64,000 bases of DNA from Fibrobacter sp. (GTDB taxonomy: Bacteria > Fibrobacterota > Fibrobacteria > Fibrobacterales > Fibrobacteraceae), in the NCBI GenBank assembly GCA_016285835.1, contig JAEERM010000001.1, forward strand, positions 1 through 64,000. Direction: 5' to 3'. The notes under the pieces were generated by a model, which was not told the DNA's origin, made no database searches, and saw only the letters and a program-made list of their open reading frames with translations. A program made the position numbers and the translations under genes. Shown piece after piece: positions 1 through 8,000 of this stretch (its first letter is position 1; the number at the start of each line of letters is the position of its first letter).

Positions 1-162
1 GAATTCTTCTTCGTCGACGTCTTCTTCTTGGGAATCTTCTTCTTGAGAAATTTCATCCTTGTCGGAACTTTCTTCGGGGCTTGATACCGTCTGCGCACAT
101 GCCCAGAACAAGGATGCTAAATAACACGCCAAGCAGGTGCTGAAAATAGATTGGATTTTCAT
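1..162 (-). CDS. Putative lipoprotein with acidic N-terminal region (C-terminus outside window)
   Basis: The frame is open from an ATG at 162 to the window edge, so only the first 54 residues are visible. The N-terminus is a lipoprotein signal: a hydrophobic stretch ends in a lipobox LFWAC, predicting lipidation of the Cys. After it comes a very acidic stretch rich in Glu, Asp and Ser (for example SPEESSDKDEISQEED), as in flexible linkers that hold surface lipoproteins away from the membrane. A strong ribosome binding site (AGGAGG) lies 6 nt before the ATG, which decides the start. The function cannot be told from this part. Confidence 0.75.
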   Translation of the reverse strand, partial: MKIQSIFSTCLACYLASLFWACAQTVSSPEESSDKDEISQEEDSQEEDVDEEEF

Positions 163-273
163 GGGCCCTCCTGTAAGACATAATCTTTATGAATATACCC
201 TATTTTTTGCGAGTCGAAAAAAATTAGGTGCGTGAAATCACAGAAGGTTAAAATATGGTAAGAGTTTCCCAAA

Positions 274-666
274 TTACCAGAATAAATTTCTGTAAGATGT
301 TCCGAGTGCATCGGCAAGGCGGTGGGCCATCTTGCGACCGATGGGTTCCTTTCCGCGTTCCATGGCAGAAATTTGTTGTTTGGTAATGCCCGCCTTGTCG
401 GCGAGTGCTTGTTGGGTATAGCCGAAGGAGGTCCGTAGGAGTTTAAGACTTTCTGCGGGTGTTGTCTGAGCCTCGATTTCTTTGTTCCAATCTGATTTCG
501 AAATCTCTATGCTTTTTTCGTCATTGGATTCTTTGACTTCTTCCACGTTCGGGAATGCCGACTTTAGGAATATGACGAGGTAATCCGGGATGTTCTTTCC
601 TTCGAAAGTAAAGACCGTTCCGTTCTTTGCCTTGCTAGTAAGGCGCATTTTCACGGCTTCCAACAT
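274..666 (-). CDS. XRE-family helix-turn-helix regulator (antitoxin-like)
   Basis: This 130-residue protein has a C-terminal Cro/C1-type helix-turn-helix at about residues 73-126 (YTQQALADKAGITKQQISAMERG). The N-terminal 60 residues are a small separate domain, joined by a linker containing the W-N-K-E-I and TPAESLKLLR motifs typical of stand-alone regulators with an N-terminal beta-rich domain. It should bind DNA as a dimer. It lies 67 bp downstream of a 95-codon gene on the same strand, in the toxin-then-antitoxin order of HigBA loci. A palindrome upstream of the pair could be its operator. The antitoxin role is inferred from size, order and fold; an ordinary transcription factor is equally possible. 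Confidence 0.7.
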   Translation of the reverse strand: MLEAVKMRLTSKAKNGTVFTFEGKNIPDYLVIFLKSAFPNVEEVKESNDEKSIEISKSDWNKEIEAQTTPAESLKLLRTSFGYTQQALADKAGITKQQISAMERGKEPIGRKMAHRLADALGTSYRNLFW

Positions 667-733
667 ATGTGACCTCGAGTCTAATTCTACTCATAATATA
701 TAAAGATTTTTTCTTGTTGTCAAGATTTTTTCT

Positions 734-1021
734 TTACTTTTTCCGCACGATGACCAGGTGCCCGCTGGCGTCGGGGAATCTTCCGACTTTTTCGCCGGGG
801 GCGATTTTGTGGCAGTCTAGGGGTGTGCTTTCCCAAACGGTGCCGTCGTGGCTTGTTGCCCTGAATCCGAAACCGAAGTTTATTTCTTCGGCATCGACGC
901 ATTCTAGGTCATACAGTTTCTTGGCCGCCTGGGCCTCCATCCAGTCCATGAGTTCGGAAACGTGGCGTTCCCACAGGATTTCGTGGTTCTCTATGTGGAG
1001 CGTGCTTGGGGCATCGAGCAC
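734..1021 (-). CDS. Small hypothetical protein paired with XRE regulator
   Basis: This 95-residue protein starts at GTG (1019-1021), preceded by AAGGG about 8 nt upstream; no ATG lies near the start. The N-terminal half is probably helical (WERHVSELMDWMEAQAAKK). The C-terminal half is probably beta-rich (INFGFGFRATSHDGTVW, then a basic GHLVIVRKK end). I do not recognise a family, and it lacks the obvious motifs of RelE/HigB toxins. It is the first gene of a likely two-gene operon with the helix-turn-helix protein downstream. That arrangement makes an unrecognised toxin or a regulated partner protein plausible, but nothing in the sequence proves it. Confidence 0.55.
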   Translation of the reverse strand: MLDAPSTLHIENHEILWERHVSELMDWMEAQAAKKLYDLECVDAEEINFGFGFRATSHDGTVWESTPLDCHKIAPGEKVGRFPDASGHLVIVRKK

Positions 1022-1052
1022 TTGTATATACCCTTAATATAGAATCCTAAAA

Positions 1053-1067
1053 TGTCAAATTATGACA
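1053..1067. promoter_or_regulatory. Palindrome TGTCA-N5-TGACA, possible operator of the XRE operon
   Basis: A perfect 5-bp inverted repeat with a 5-bp AT spacer sits 31 bp upstream of the GTG of the 95-codon gene, next to a TATATT hexamer (minus strand, about 1038-1043). An XRE regulator that represses its own operon would be expected to bind here. The call is by position only. Confidence 0.4.
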
Positions 1068-1248
1068 ATTGTGGAATTTGCTGATCGCGGTGAAGCGTCG
1101 TTTTTTGTCGTTCCTGGAAAAGGGCCTGTATTACAAAAAGCATATATGTTTCGTACAGGCAGAATTAAGTAAGCGGATTATAGCAAAATGACGAAAATCC
1201 TTTTCTACCTTATCGACCATAAATTTTTTGTCTGAAAGGAGAGCGATT

Positions 1249-2670
1249 ATGAAATATCGCGTAAATGGGATTGCATCCCGTGTCTTGGCCTTGGCTGTTG
1301 TCCCGATGATGGCTTTTGCCGGTGGCCTCAACACAAACACCAACCAGTCCGTGCTTTTCCAGCGCAACGTGGCGCGCGATGCTAGCACCGATGTGGATGC
1401 CCCTTATGCGAACCCGTCGGGAACGGCATTCATGGATGATGGTCTTTATATCTCCATCAATAATCAGACATTTTGGCAGAATCGCAGCGTTACGGTCGAA
1501 AAGTCTCCGATTTTCAAAAATGGCGAAGAATTCAAGGGCGATGCATTCGTCCCGTTTTTGCCTAGCGCCCTTGTGACATGGCACAAAGGCAACTTTGCTC
1601 TTTCTGGCCATGTTGGCGTGATTGGCGGCGGTGGCAAGGTGAATTTTGACGACGGCATTCCGAGCTTTTACGCGTTGACATCTTCTGCGCTCAAGCAGAT
1701 GGAGGCTGGTTTAACAGAAAAGGGTCTTAAAACAGACGCGGGCTCCGTAGATGTTTCTCTCGAGGCGAGCTCCTACATTTTCGGAGCGACGCTCGGTGCG
1801 GCTTACGAGTTCAACAAGATGTTCTCTGTTTACGCGGGTGCCCGCTTCAACTACGCGATGAACAGCTACGATGGTTCTGTCGGAAATCTCCAACTGAATA
1901 CGACGGTACCTGGCGTGAATCCTGATGGCAAAATGATGCAAGCCTCTGTCCTTGCCGAAACTTTCGAGGCCTTGGCGGAGAAGGCTGAAACCAAAGAAGA
2001 GAAAGTGCAGTATGCGACTCTCGCGGAGACGTTCAAGACGATGGACGACAAGATGACCATGGATTTGGAACTGGACCAGACGGGTTGGGGAATTACTCCT
2101 ATCGTGGGTCTCGGTTTCCAGTACAAGCGCCTTACGGTCGGTGCAAAATTCGAGTACAAGACTTCCATCGAAATGGAAAACGATACCAAGAAGAACGATA
2201 CTCCGCTGGAACAGTTCAACGACGGCAAGAAGGATCACAACGACATCCCATCCCTGTTGGCGGTGGGCCTGAACTATGCCTTGCTTGATAATGTGCGCAT
2301 CGCCCTCGGTTATCATCACTGGTTCGACAGCAAGGCCGATTTCAGCGGCGATTTGGAAGACCATGTGGACGACACCAACGAGTTCCTCTACGGTGTCGAG
2401 GTGGATTTCCTCAAGCGCTTTACTTTGAGTGGCGGCGTGCAGGTGACTCGCTTTGGCATCAAGGACGATTATATCAGCGACATGAACATCAATATTTCCT
2501 CGACGAGTTTCGGGTGCGGTCTCGCTTACTGGGCGACGGACTGGATGCGCGTGAACCTGAGCTATTTCCACACGCTCTACCAGGATTACGACGAGAAGGT
2601 CGAATACGGTGTAGACGTGTATAAACGCGACAGCCGCGGATTCGGCGTCGGTCTTGATTTCAAACTTTAA
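1249..2670 (+). CDS. Outer-membrane transport protein, OmpP1/FadL family
   Basis: The 473-residue protein begins at ATG 1249, chosen because GAAAGGAGAG precedes it; the frame extends upstream to a TTG without such support. A signal peptide of 24 residues ends in MMAFA. The mature N-terminus has the FadL pattern of a short plug followed by an Asn-Pro motif (DAPYANPSGTAFMDDGLYIS). The rest is repeated amphipathic strands such as RVNLSYFHTLYQDYDEK, and it ends in a strand (GFGVGLDFKL) that fits a barrel insertion signal. FadL proteins pass hydrophobic molecules such as fatty acids across the outer membrane. A charged helical insert (about residues 235-280) is longer than usual. The substrate is unknown. 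Confidence 0.75.
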   Translation: MKYRVNGIASRVLALAVVPMMAFAGGLNTNTNQSVLFQRNVARDASTDVDAPYANPSGTAFMDDGLYISINNQTFWQNRSVTVEKSPIFKNGEEFKGDAFVPFLPSALVTWHKGNFALSGHVGVIGGGGKVNFDDGIPSFYALTSSALKQMEAGLTEKGLKTDAGSVDVSLEASSYIFGATLGAAYEFNKMFSVYAGARFNYAMNSYDGSVGNLQLNTTVPGVNPDGKMMQASVLAETFEALAEKAETKEEKVQYATLAETFKTMDDKMTMDLELDQTGWGITPIVGLGFQYKRLTVGAKFEYKTSIEMENDTKKNDTPLEQFNDGKKDHNDIPSLLAVGLNYALLDNVRIALGYHHWFDSKADFSGDLEDHVDDTNEFLYGVEVDFLKRFTLSGGVQVTRFGIKDDYISDMNINISSTSFGCGLAYWATDWMRVNLSYFHTLYQDYDEKVEYGVDVYKRDSRGFGVGLDFKL

Positions 2671-2676
2671 CGGCTT

Positions 2677-3270
2677 TTAGTCGTTGCCTTTTGTCTTGAG
2701 GCTTTCGATGGCGTGCTTTGCCCACGCCACGACATCGCTTCCCATCTTCTTGCTGGCAATTGTCACCAGGAAGATGTTGTTCTGGTTGGTGATGAGAGCT
2801 GCGCTACATTCGTCGTAGCCGTCCTTGCTCCAGTACACGTAGCCGTAACGTTTTGCGGCATCGTATTCCTTGGCTTGCATTTCCATTTTGCGGGAGCCGG
2901 ATTTGTAAACGAAGTCAAGATAAGTCATGATGCGCACGGAGTCCGGTGCCGTGATGGGAACAGCGTATTCCTTGTCTTTGGACATGACGGAGAAGGGAAC
3001 TCCGCGGAATGTGACCTTCTTGTCGACCGGTTCTTTTTGCTCGATCGTGATGGAAGAGATATTGAATTCTTTGGAGTAGACGTCGTAATGGTATTGGATG
3101 GGCTTGCTGCTCAGAATGGCGAGGTCGATTTCGGCTGGTTCAGGAAGGTCCGTGGTCACGTACTTTACGCTGGACACAGTATGCGTGTTGATGTTGATAC
3201 CCTTCGGAGTGGAACAGCCGGACATGAGTATGGCGCCGGTAAGGAGTAAAAGAGCAGCCGCTTTTTTCAT
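2677..3270 (-). CDS. Putative lipoprotein, unknown function
   Basis: The protein has 197 residues from ATG 3270, preceded by TGGAGG; four upstream in-frame codons are ignored for that reason. The lipobox LMSGC puts the lipidated Cys at position 19. The mature part looks like a mixed alpha/beta domain with no motif I recognise; a Cys at about residue 155 may be unpaired. It is convergent with the FadL-like gene, its stop lying 7 bp past that gene's stop, so the two transcripts probably meet here. Confidence 0.7.
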   Translation of the reverse strand: MKKAAALLLLTGAILMSGCSTPKGININTHTVSSVKYVTTDLPEPAEIDLAILSSKPIQYHYDVYSKEFNISSITIEQKEPVDKKVTFRGVPFSVMSKDKEYAVPITAPDSVRIMTYLDFVYKSGSRKMEMQAKEYDAAKRYGYVYWSKDGYDECSAALITNQNNIFLVTIASKKMGSDVVAWAKHAIESLKTKGND

Positions 3271-3354
3271 GAATTCCTCCAAATGAAGTCGCTTGTCCTA
3301 ATAATATACAAAGGAAACTAGGTAAATGAGTTTCCCTGCCTATGTTAAATTATT

Positions 3355-3900
3355 TTAAATGACCTTTTCTTGGACGAATCGCCACTGTCCCGGCTGGAGC
3401 CCCTCAAGGGAAATGTTGCCTATTTTTATGCGAATGAGGCGCAAAGTGGGGAAGCCGACCGCTGCGGTCATGTGGCGGACCTGGCGGTTCTTGCCCTCGG
3501 TGAGTGTCAGGCGGACCCAACTGGTGGGGATGTTGGCGCGGAATCGGACGGGTGGGGTGCGCGGCCATAGATTTTCGGGCTCTGTCGCAATTTCTGCTAT
3601 GCAGGGCTTGGTGTGGTAGCCCTTGATATCGACTCCTGTGGCGAGCTTTTTTACAGCTTCTTCGGTGATTTGACCATCAACTTGCGCGAGGTATGTGCGC
3701 GGGTGCCCAAATTTGGGGTCGAGCAGTTTTTTGATAAGCGGCCCGTTGTCCGTGAGGAGCAAAGCCCCTTCGCTATCGTGGTCGAGCCGCCCTGCGGCAT
3801 AGACCCCTGCGGGGAAACCGAACTCGTCGAGGGCCTTGTGGCCCGATTCTGGCGTGAATTGGCTCAATACGCCAAAGGGCTTGTTGAATAGAATGACCAT
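3355..3900 (-). CDS. rluE: 23S rRNA pseudouridine synthase, RluE/RsuA family without S4 domain
   Basis: This 181-residue enzyme has the RsuA-family signature GRLDHDSEGALLLTDNG with the catalytic Asp at about residue 40, followed by the conserved RTYLAQVDG and LTEGKNRQVRHMTAAVGFPTLRL blocks in order. It lacks the N-terminal S4 RNA-binding domain, as RluE does; E. coli RluE modifies U2457 of 23S rRNA. The assignment to RluE rather than another S4-less member is inferred. The ATG at 3900 has no ribosome binding site. Instead a TATATT hexamer ends 7 nt upstream, suggesting a leaderless mRNA. The frame continues upstream of the ATG only by overlapping the neighbouring gene's coding sequence. Confidence 0.85.
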   Translation of the reverse strand: MVILFNKPFGVLSQFTPESGHKALDEFGFPAGVYAAGRLDHDSEGALLLTDNGPLIKKLLDPKFGHPRTYLAQVDGQITEEAVKKLATGVDIKGYHTKPCIAEIATEPENLWPRTPPVRFRANIPTSWVRLTLTEGKNRQVRHMTAAVGFPTLRLIRIKIGNISLEGLQPGQWRFVQEKVI

Positions 3901-3907
3901 CAAGTCA

Positions 3908-3913
3908 AATATA
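3908..3913 (-). promoter_or_regulatory. -10 element TATATT, 7 nt before the rluE ATG (leaderless)
   Basis: On the minus strand TATATT is followed by seven bases and then ATG. With normal -10 geometry transcription would start at or next to the A of the start codon. No clear -35 is visible. Confidence 0.5.
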
Positions 3914-3920
3914 GAATGAA

Positions 3921-3941
3921 GCCCGGGATTTTGGCCCGGGC
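3921..3941 (-). terminator. GC-rich hairpin downstream of the lysine-tailed barrel gene
   Basis: The inverted repeat GCCCGGG-N7-CCCGGGC starts about 10 bp beyond the stop of the minus-strand gene ending at 3951. On that strand it is followed by TTCATTCT, a weak T-tract, so termination may be partial. It also separates that gene from the rluE promoter. Confidence 0.6.
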
Positions 3942-3950
3942 GATTTCGCT

Positions 3951-4907
3951 TTAACGTTTTTTCGTAGTGCGCTTGGTTTTCTTGGGAGCTGCCTTTTTCG
4001 CCGGTGCCTTCTTGGCAGCCGGTTTCTTCGTGGTCCTCGTCGTCTTTTTCTTTTGCACCTGTTCTATCGGGATTATGGTCACGTCTTCTTCGGCTTCGTT
4101 GGAAACGGCCGGTTTCGGGGCCGGTTCGGGAGTCGGTTCCGGATAGCTGAGCGGGTCCGGTTCCTCGACTGGAGCGGGTGCGGGAGCTTCCGGTTCGGGC
4201 TGGGGCGCGCTTTCCTTGGTGTAGTCGATGATATCGTCGTCGGTATCCGATTCGAATTCGTAGGATTCCTCGAAGACCCTCTTGCGCTGGCTCTGTTCCT
4301 CGGTCCTGTAGATTCTGTCGCGGATGAGCTCGAAGCCGATGGAGAGCTGGACGCCGATGCGGTGAGAATTGACGCGGAATTTCAGCTCTTTGTCTACGAA
4401 CGATTTTTGCATAGAGCAATATTCGTAGTTGAATTCAAGACCGATGCTGTACGGGAAAATAACACCTACGCCCGGTTTGATGATGAAGTTGTACGGGCGT
4501 TCCCACCAGTTTCCATTGGTGGTAATGGGGGCAATGGAGCCGAGCCTAATTGCTAAATAAGGTGAAAAGAAGCGGTCCACCCTGATGTTGCCGAACGTGA
4601 CAACTCCCCAGAACGGAATGGAGGCGGGAACAAATTCTTCGTCTTCGTATTTTTGGGGTGTCCTATATGCTACACCGAAACCGTAGCGCATCGTTGCGAA
4701 TTCGGCAGAAAAGATCAATTCCGTGCCGCCTTCGAAGACTAAATCGGTCTCTGTTCTTCGCTCGGATAGGACTCCGTCTAAATTTTTGTTTACGGTAATC
4801 TTTAGCGGAGCGTAAGATGCTTGCACTAACGGACGCAACTCTAACGAGTGAACTGTGCATTGAAGCGAAAATAGTGCAAAAACAAACAAGAAAAACGTTC
4901 TTTTCAT
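3951..4907 (-). CDS. Outer-membrane barrel protein with Pro/Glu linker and histone-H1-like lysine-rich tail
   Basis: The protein has 318 residues from ATG 4907 (TGGAAA upstream); an in-frame ATG at 4928 is possible but gives a poorer signal peptide. Residues 1-22 are a signal peptide. Residues 25-200 alternate in the manner of an outer-membrane beta-barrel (for example RYGFGVAYRTP and FNYEYCSMQKSF). Residues 203-284 are acidic and proline-rich (PQPEPEAPAPAPVEEPDP). The last 32 residues are almost only Lys, Thr, Ala, Arg and Pro (KKPAAKKAPAKKAAPKKTK). The tail resembles histone-H1-like proteins and would be a polycation facing the periplasm or outside; it could bind peptidoglycan, LPS or DNA. 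I do not recognise the barrel family. Confidence 0.65.
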   Translation of the reverse strand: MKRTFFLFVFALFSLQCTVHSLELRPLVQASYAPLKITVNKNLDGVLSERRTETDLVFEGGTELIFSAEFATMRYGFGVAYRTPQKYEDEEFVPASIPFWGVVTFGNIRVDRFFSPYLAIRLGSIAPITTNGNWWERPYNFIIKPGVGVIFPYSIGLEFNYEYCSMQKSFVDKELKFRVNSHRIGVQLSIGFELIRDRIYRTEEQSQRKRVFEESYEFESDTDDDIIDYTKESAPQPEPEAPAPAPVEEPDPLSYPEPTPEPAPKPAVSNEAEEDVTIIPIEQVQKKKTTRTTKKPAAKKAPAKKAAPKKTKRTTKKR

Positions 4908-4954
4908 AGAATTTCCAAATGTGCACATCCCGAATCAAAGATAGATTAATAGTA

Positions 4955-4983
4955 TTGAAAAACAAGTACATTTTTTGTAAATT
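4955..4983 (+). promoter_or_regulatory. Sigma-70-like promoter of giant gene 1 (TTGAAA-17-TAAATT)
   Basis: A -35 TTGAAA and -10 TAAATT are separated by 17 bp, 35 bp before the TTG start. Giant gene 3 has a matching TTGAAA and TAAATT with a 16-bp spacer at 20198-20225, which supports both. Giant gene 2 has no such pair. Confidence 0.5.
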
Positions 4984-5017
4984 TGACTAAAAAGTTGCTT
5001 AGAAAAAAGGGGGTACC

Positions 5018-8000
5018 TTGGTTAGGATGACTTTCTCTCGCTTCTTCAAAAATTGTGCAATTATTTTTTTGCTTTCGGCCTTGATGCCGAATGTGTTCGC
5101 GCAAGAACACGGCAAGGTTTTCCCGATAACGACGACTCCGGCTTCGTATACTCTCACGGATAACTCGTTTGTTGATGGTAATGCATCCAGCGGTGTTAGG
5201 CTTGTCCTTGTAGCTCCCTCTACTGGGGTGTTTAGGGTGACGTTTACGACGCCTTCTGGCGCCGATTATTATGTGTACAAGTGTCCTAGTGATGCGTATA
5301 CCTCTTGTGGATCTTACATTTTCGAAGTATGGGGAACAGGGAGTAGTAAGAGTACGACCATATCTGCTGCAAATGGCGATTCTGTTTTCTATATGGTGGG
5401 GCAGTATAGTTCATCTTATAATTCGCTCCCTATTGAAGTCAGCTATGAGAAATTGGTTACTTATTCTGTGAAAATTCATGGAAGAGATACGTCTGTTTTG
5501 AGCGGAAATTCTATTTCGATTAATGCTGCCGGGTTGACGGGGCCGAAGGAGGTTTTCGTAAAATGGAAAATTAATTCGGGTACTGGTTCTTTTAGCAACG
5601 CTTCGTCGTCTTCCACTTATTTCACGCCAACATCCGATGCGGAAATCGACATAGAAACAAAGGCTGTTTCGCTTTATGCGCTTACGGATAAGTACAAATC
5701 TTATGTCTACAATACCAATGGCTACGAAAAGGTGTCTTCGGCTTATGCTGTGAGAACTTATTTCGCGGCTACGGATCCGAGCTATTACGTGTTGTTCGTG
5801 CAATCGGTACACGACAACGATATTTTATTGTTTAATTCGGACAGTTCTTATTCAAGTTATTCCACCAAAAGATGTTATTCTGGTGTTTGTAGGTATACCT
5901 TTTATTCTGCTGCCGGTGCGAAAAATTATTTTGAGTTATGCCCATATTATTCGTCATATTCAAGCGATACTGTAAGTGCGAGGGTCGAAAAAACGGTCAA
6001 GATCAATTCGGAAACTACAGGCTTGGGCTATGTCTATATAGGGTCGTCTTCGTTAAGTTATGATTCCACCCATGTGGTGGGGGACACGGTCAGTATTTCT
6101 GCGGAAGCCTCTTCGGGGTACAAGTTCGACCACTGGGAAAAAGTTTCCGGTAAATGCTCGATTCTCGATACGACCGCTGTGTCTACGAAGGTCGTCCTTA
6201 AAGGGGATTGCCGCGTGGAAGCCGTATTTGTCGAGGGAACGGTTTATAAAATCACGAATAAAGCAAAGAGTTATTCTACCGCCAATAATTACTATTCTCA
6301 GTCGCCATACAATGGTGTACGGTTCATGTTCGTAGCTCCGGACGATGGTGCGTATGCAATCAGTTTCAGAGGTGCCGATACTACAGAATTGTATTCATAC
6401 ACAAGGTACTCCAATTCCCTATTCTCTTCGTATGATTGGTCCGTGAGTAGCGTTTCTACGAAGATAGATTCTGTATTCATGTCCAAAAACGATACGCTGT
6501 TCTATCTTGTAAATACTTATTCTGTTGCCGACTCTCTCAACATATTCTCGGTAAAGTACACTTCGATAACGTCTTACAAGGTTACCTTGACGAGTGCGTC
6601 AAAGCAGTGCTCCACATCGGTTAAGTCCGACCGCGTTGTTGGAGGAGCCCGTGCTACATATCATGGCTATTCTAATTCCGGTTACAGGCCGAATGGCTTT
6701 AAAATCAAGAGCGGAAAGGGTACTTTTGTTGACAATCTTCCGAATTATGCAACGATTATCGTGAAATCGGACCTCGAATTGGAACTCCAGTGCGGTGGTG
6801 CAAACTTGATTGAAATTACCACGAAGGAAAAATACCGCACGCCGAACAAGGATTTCTATGAAGTCGATTCCACATCGGGAATGCGTTATGTGTATATTGC
6901 GCCGACATCTTCGGCCTATGCAATCCGAGCGAAAACTAAGGTGAGCGGATCTTCCTATTTCTCTGGTTATTTTTATACCTATGGAGCGGATTCGACTTTT
7001 TATTCATATTCGAACTACCTTATAGTTAGCAATTCGAATCCGACACAAACATTTATGGTGACTCCGACTAAGGGAGAAAGTATCTATTTCTCTATGACTC
7101 CATACGGAAGCTCGTACTATGATGATTCTGTTGCCGTGTATGCCATCAAGGCTGCTATCGTAAATGTCGCGGGCAATACAAAGGCCGATACCATCCCCAT
7201 AGGGGATTCCCTTGCTATAAGTGCAATAGATGCTGTTGATACGGGCTACAGTTTTGTCAATTGGAAAATATCATCGGGAAGTGGCAAGTTCCTGGATTCC
7301 TCCAAGATGTCGACAATCTTTATACCTTCGTCGGATTCAGTAAATGTTACTATAAAGCAAAAGAAGGGACAAATTTACCAGTTGACAGACAAGTTCTCCG
7401 GTTTCACAACCTATGCCAACGGAAACAAGGTCCCACTTTCTGGAGCTATCCCGTATTACTATGGCGTGCGCACCTTCTATACGGCGAAGGATACTGGGGC
7501 TTACGTGCTGGTTACAGAGTCGAAAAAACCTTGGTATTATTATGACGTTCAGAGTGATTCTACATTCAGCACCTATTACACTGCGGATTACACATCCACT
7601 TCATCATCGACGAGAAATACGCTTAGGTATACATTCTACGTATCGGCAGAAAATACTTCCAATTACTTCTTGTTGAAAGCCAATGGTGATGCCTACATGA
7701 AGGATTCCATCTGGGCCAAGGTTGTAAAGATTGCCAAGATAACCTCGGATACTGTGGGTGGCGGTTATGTTCGTATGGCGAATAGCTCCTACGACGACTA
7801 TGATTATTCCCATATTCCTGGGGATACGATTGCGCTTCAAGCGTGGGCGAATTCTGACCAAAGATTTGACCACTGGAAAATGGTTTCTGGAAAGTGTACC
7901 GTTCTTGATTCTACCGATAGGTTCACAAAACTCGTCATCACGGGCGATTGCAAGGTTAGGGCTTATTTCAGGGATGGAATTATCTATCCGGTTACGGCAA

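Noticed and set aside
1022-1248. tRNA or small RNA gene in the 227-bp gap before the FadL-like gene
   Set aside because: No cloverleaf, no strong hairpin with T-tract; only the XRE operon promoter and operator-like palindrome are visible.
3901-4419. N-terminal extension of the RluE-like protein upstream of 3900
   Set aside because: The extension is an alternative frame of the neighbouring barrel gene's Lys-rich tail; pseudouridine synthase homology starts exactly at ATG 3900.
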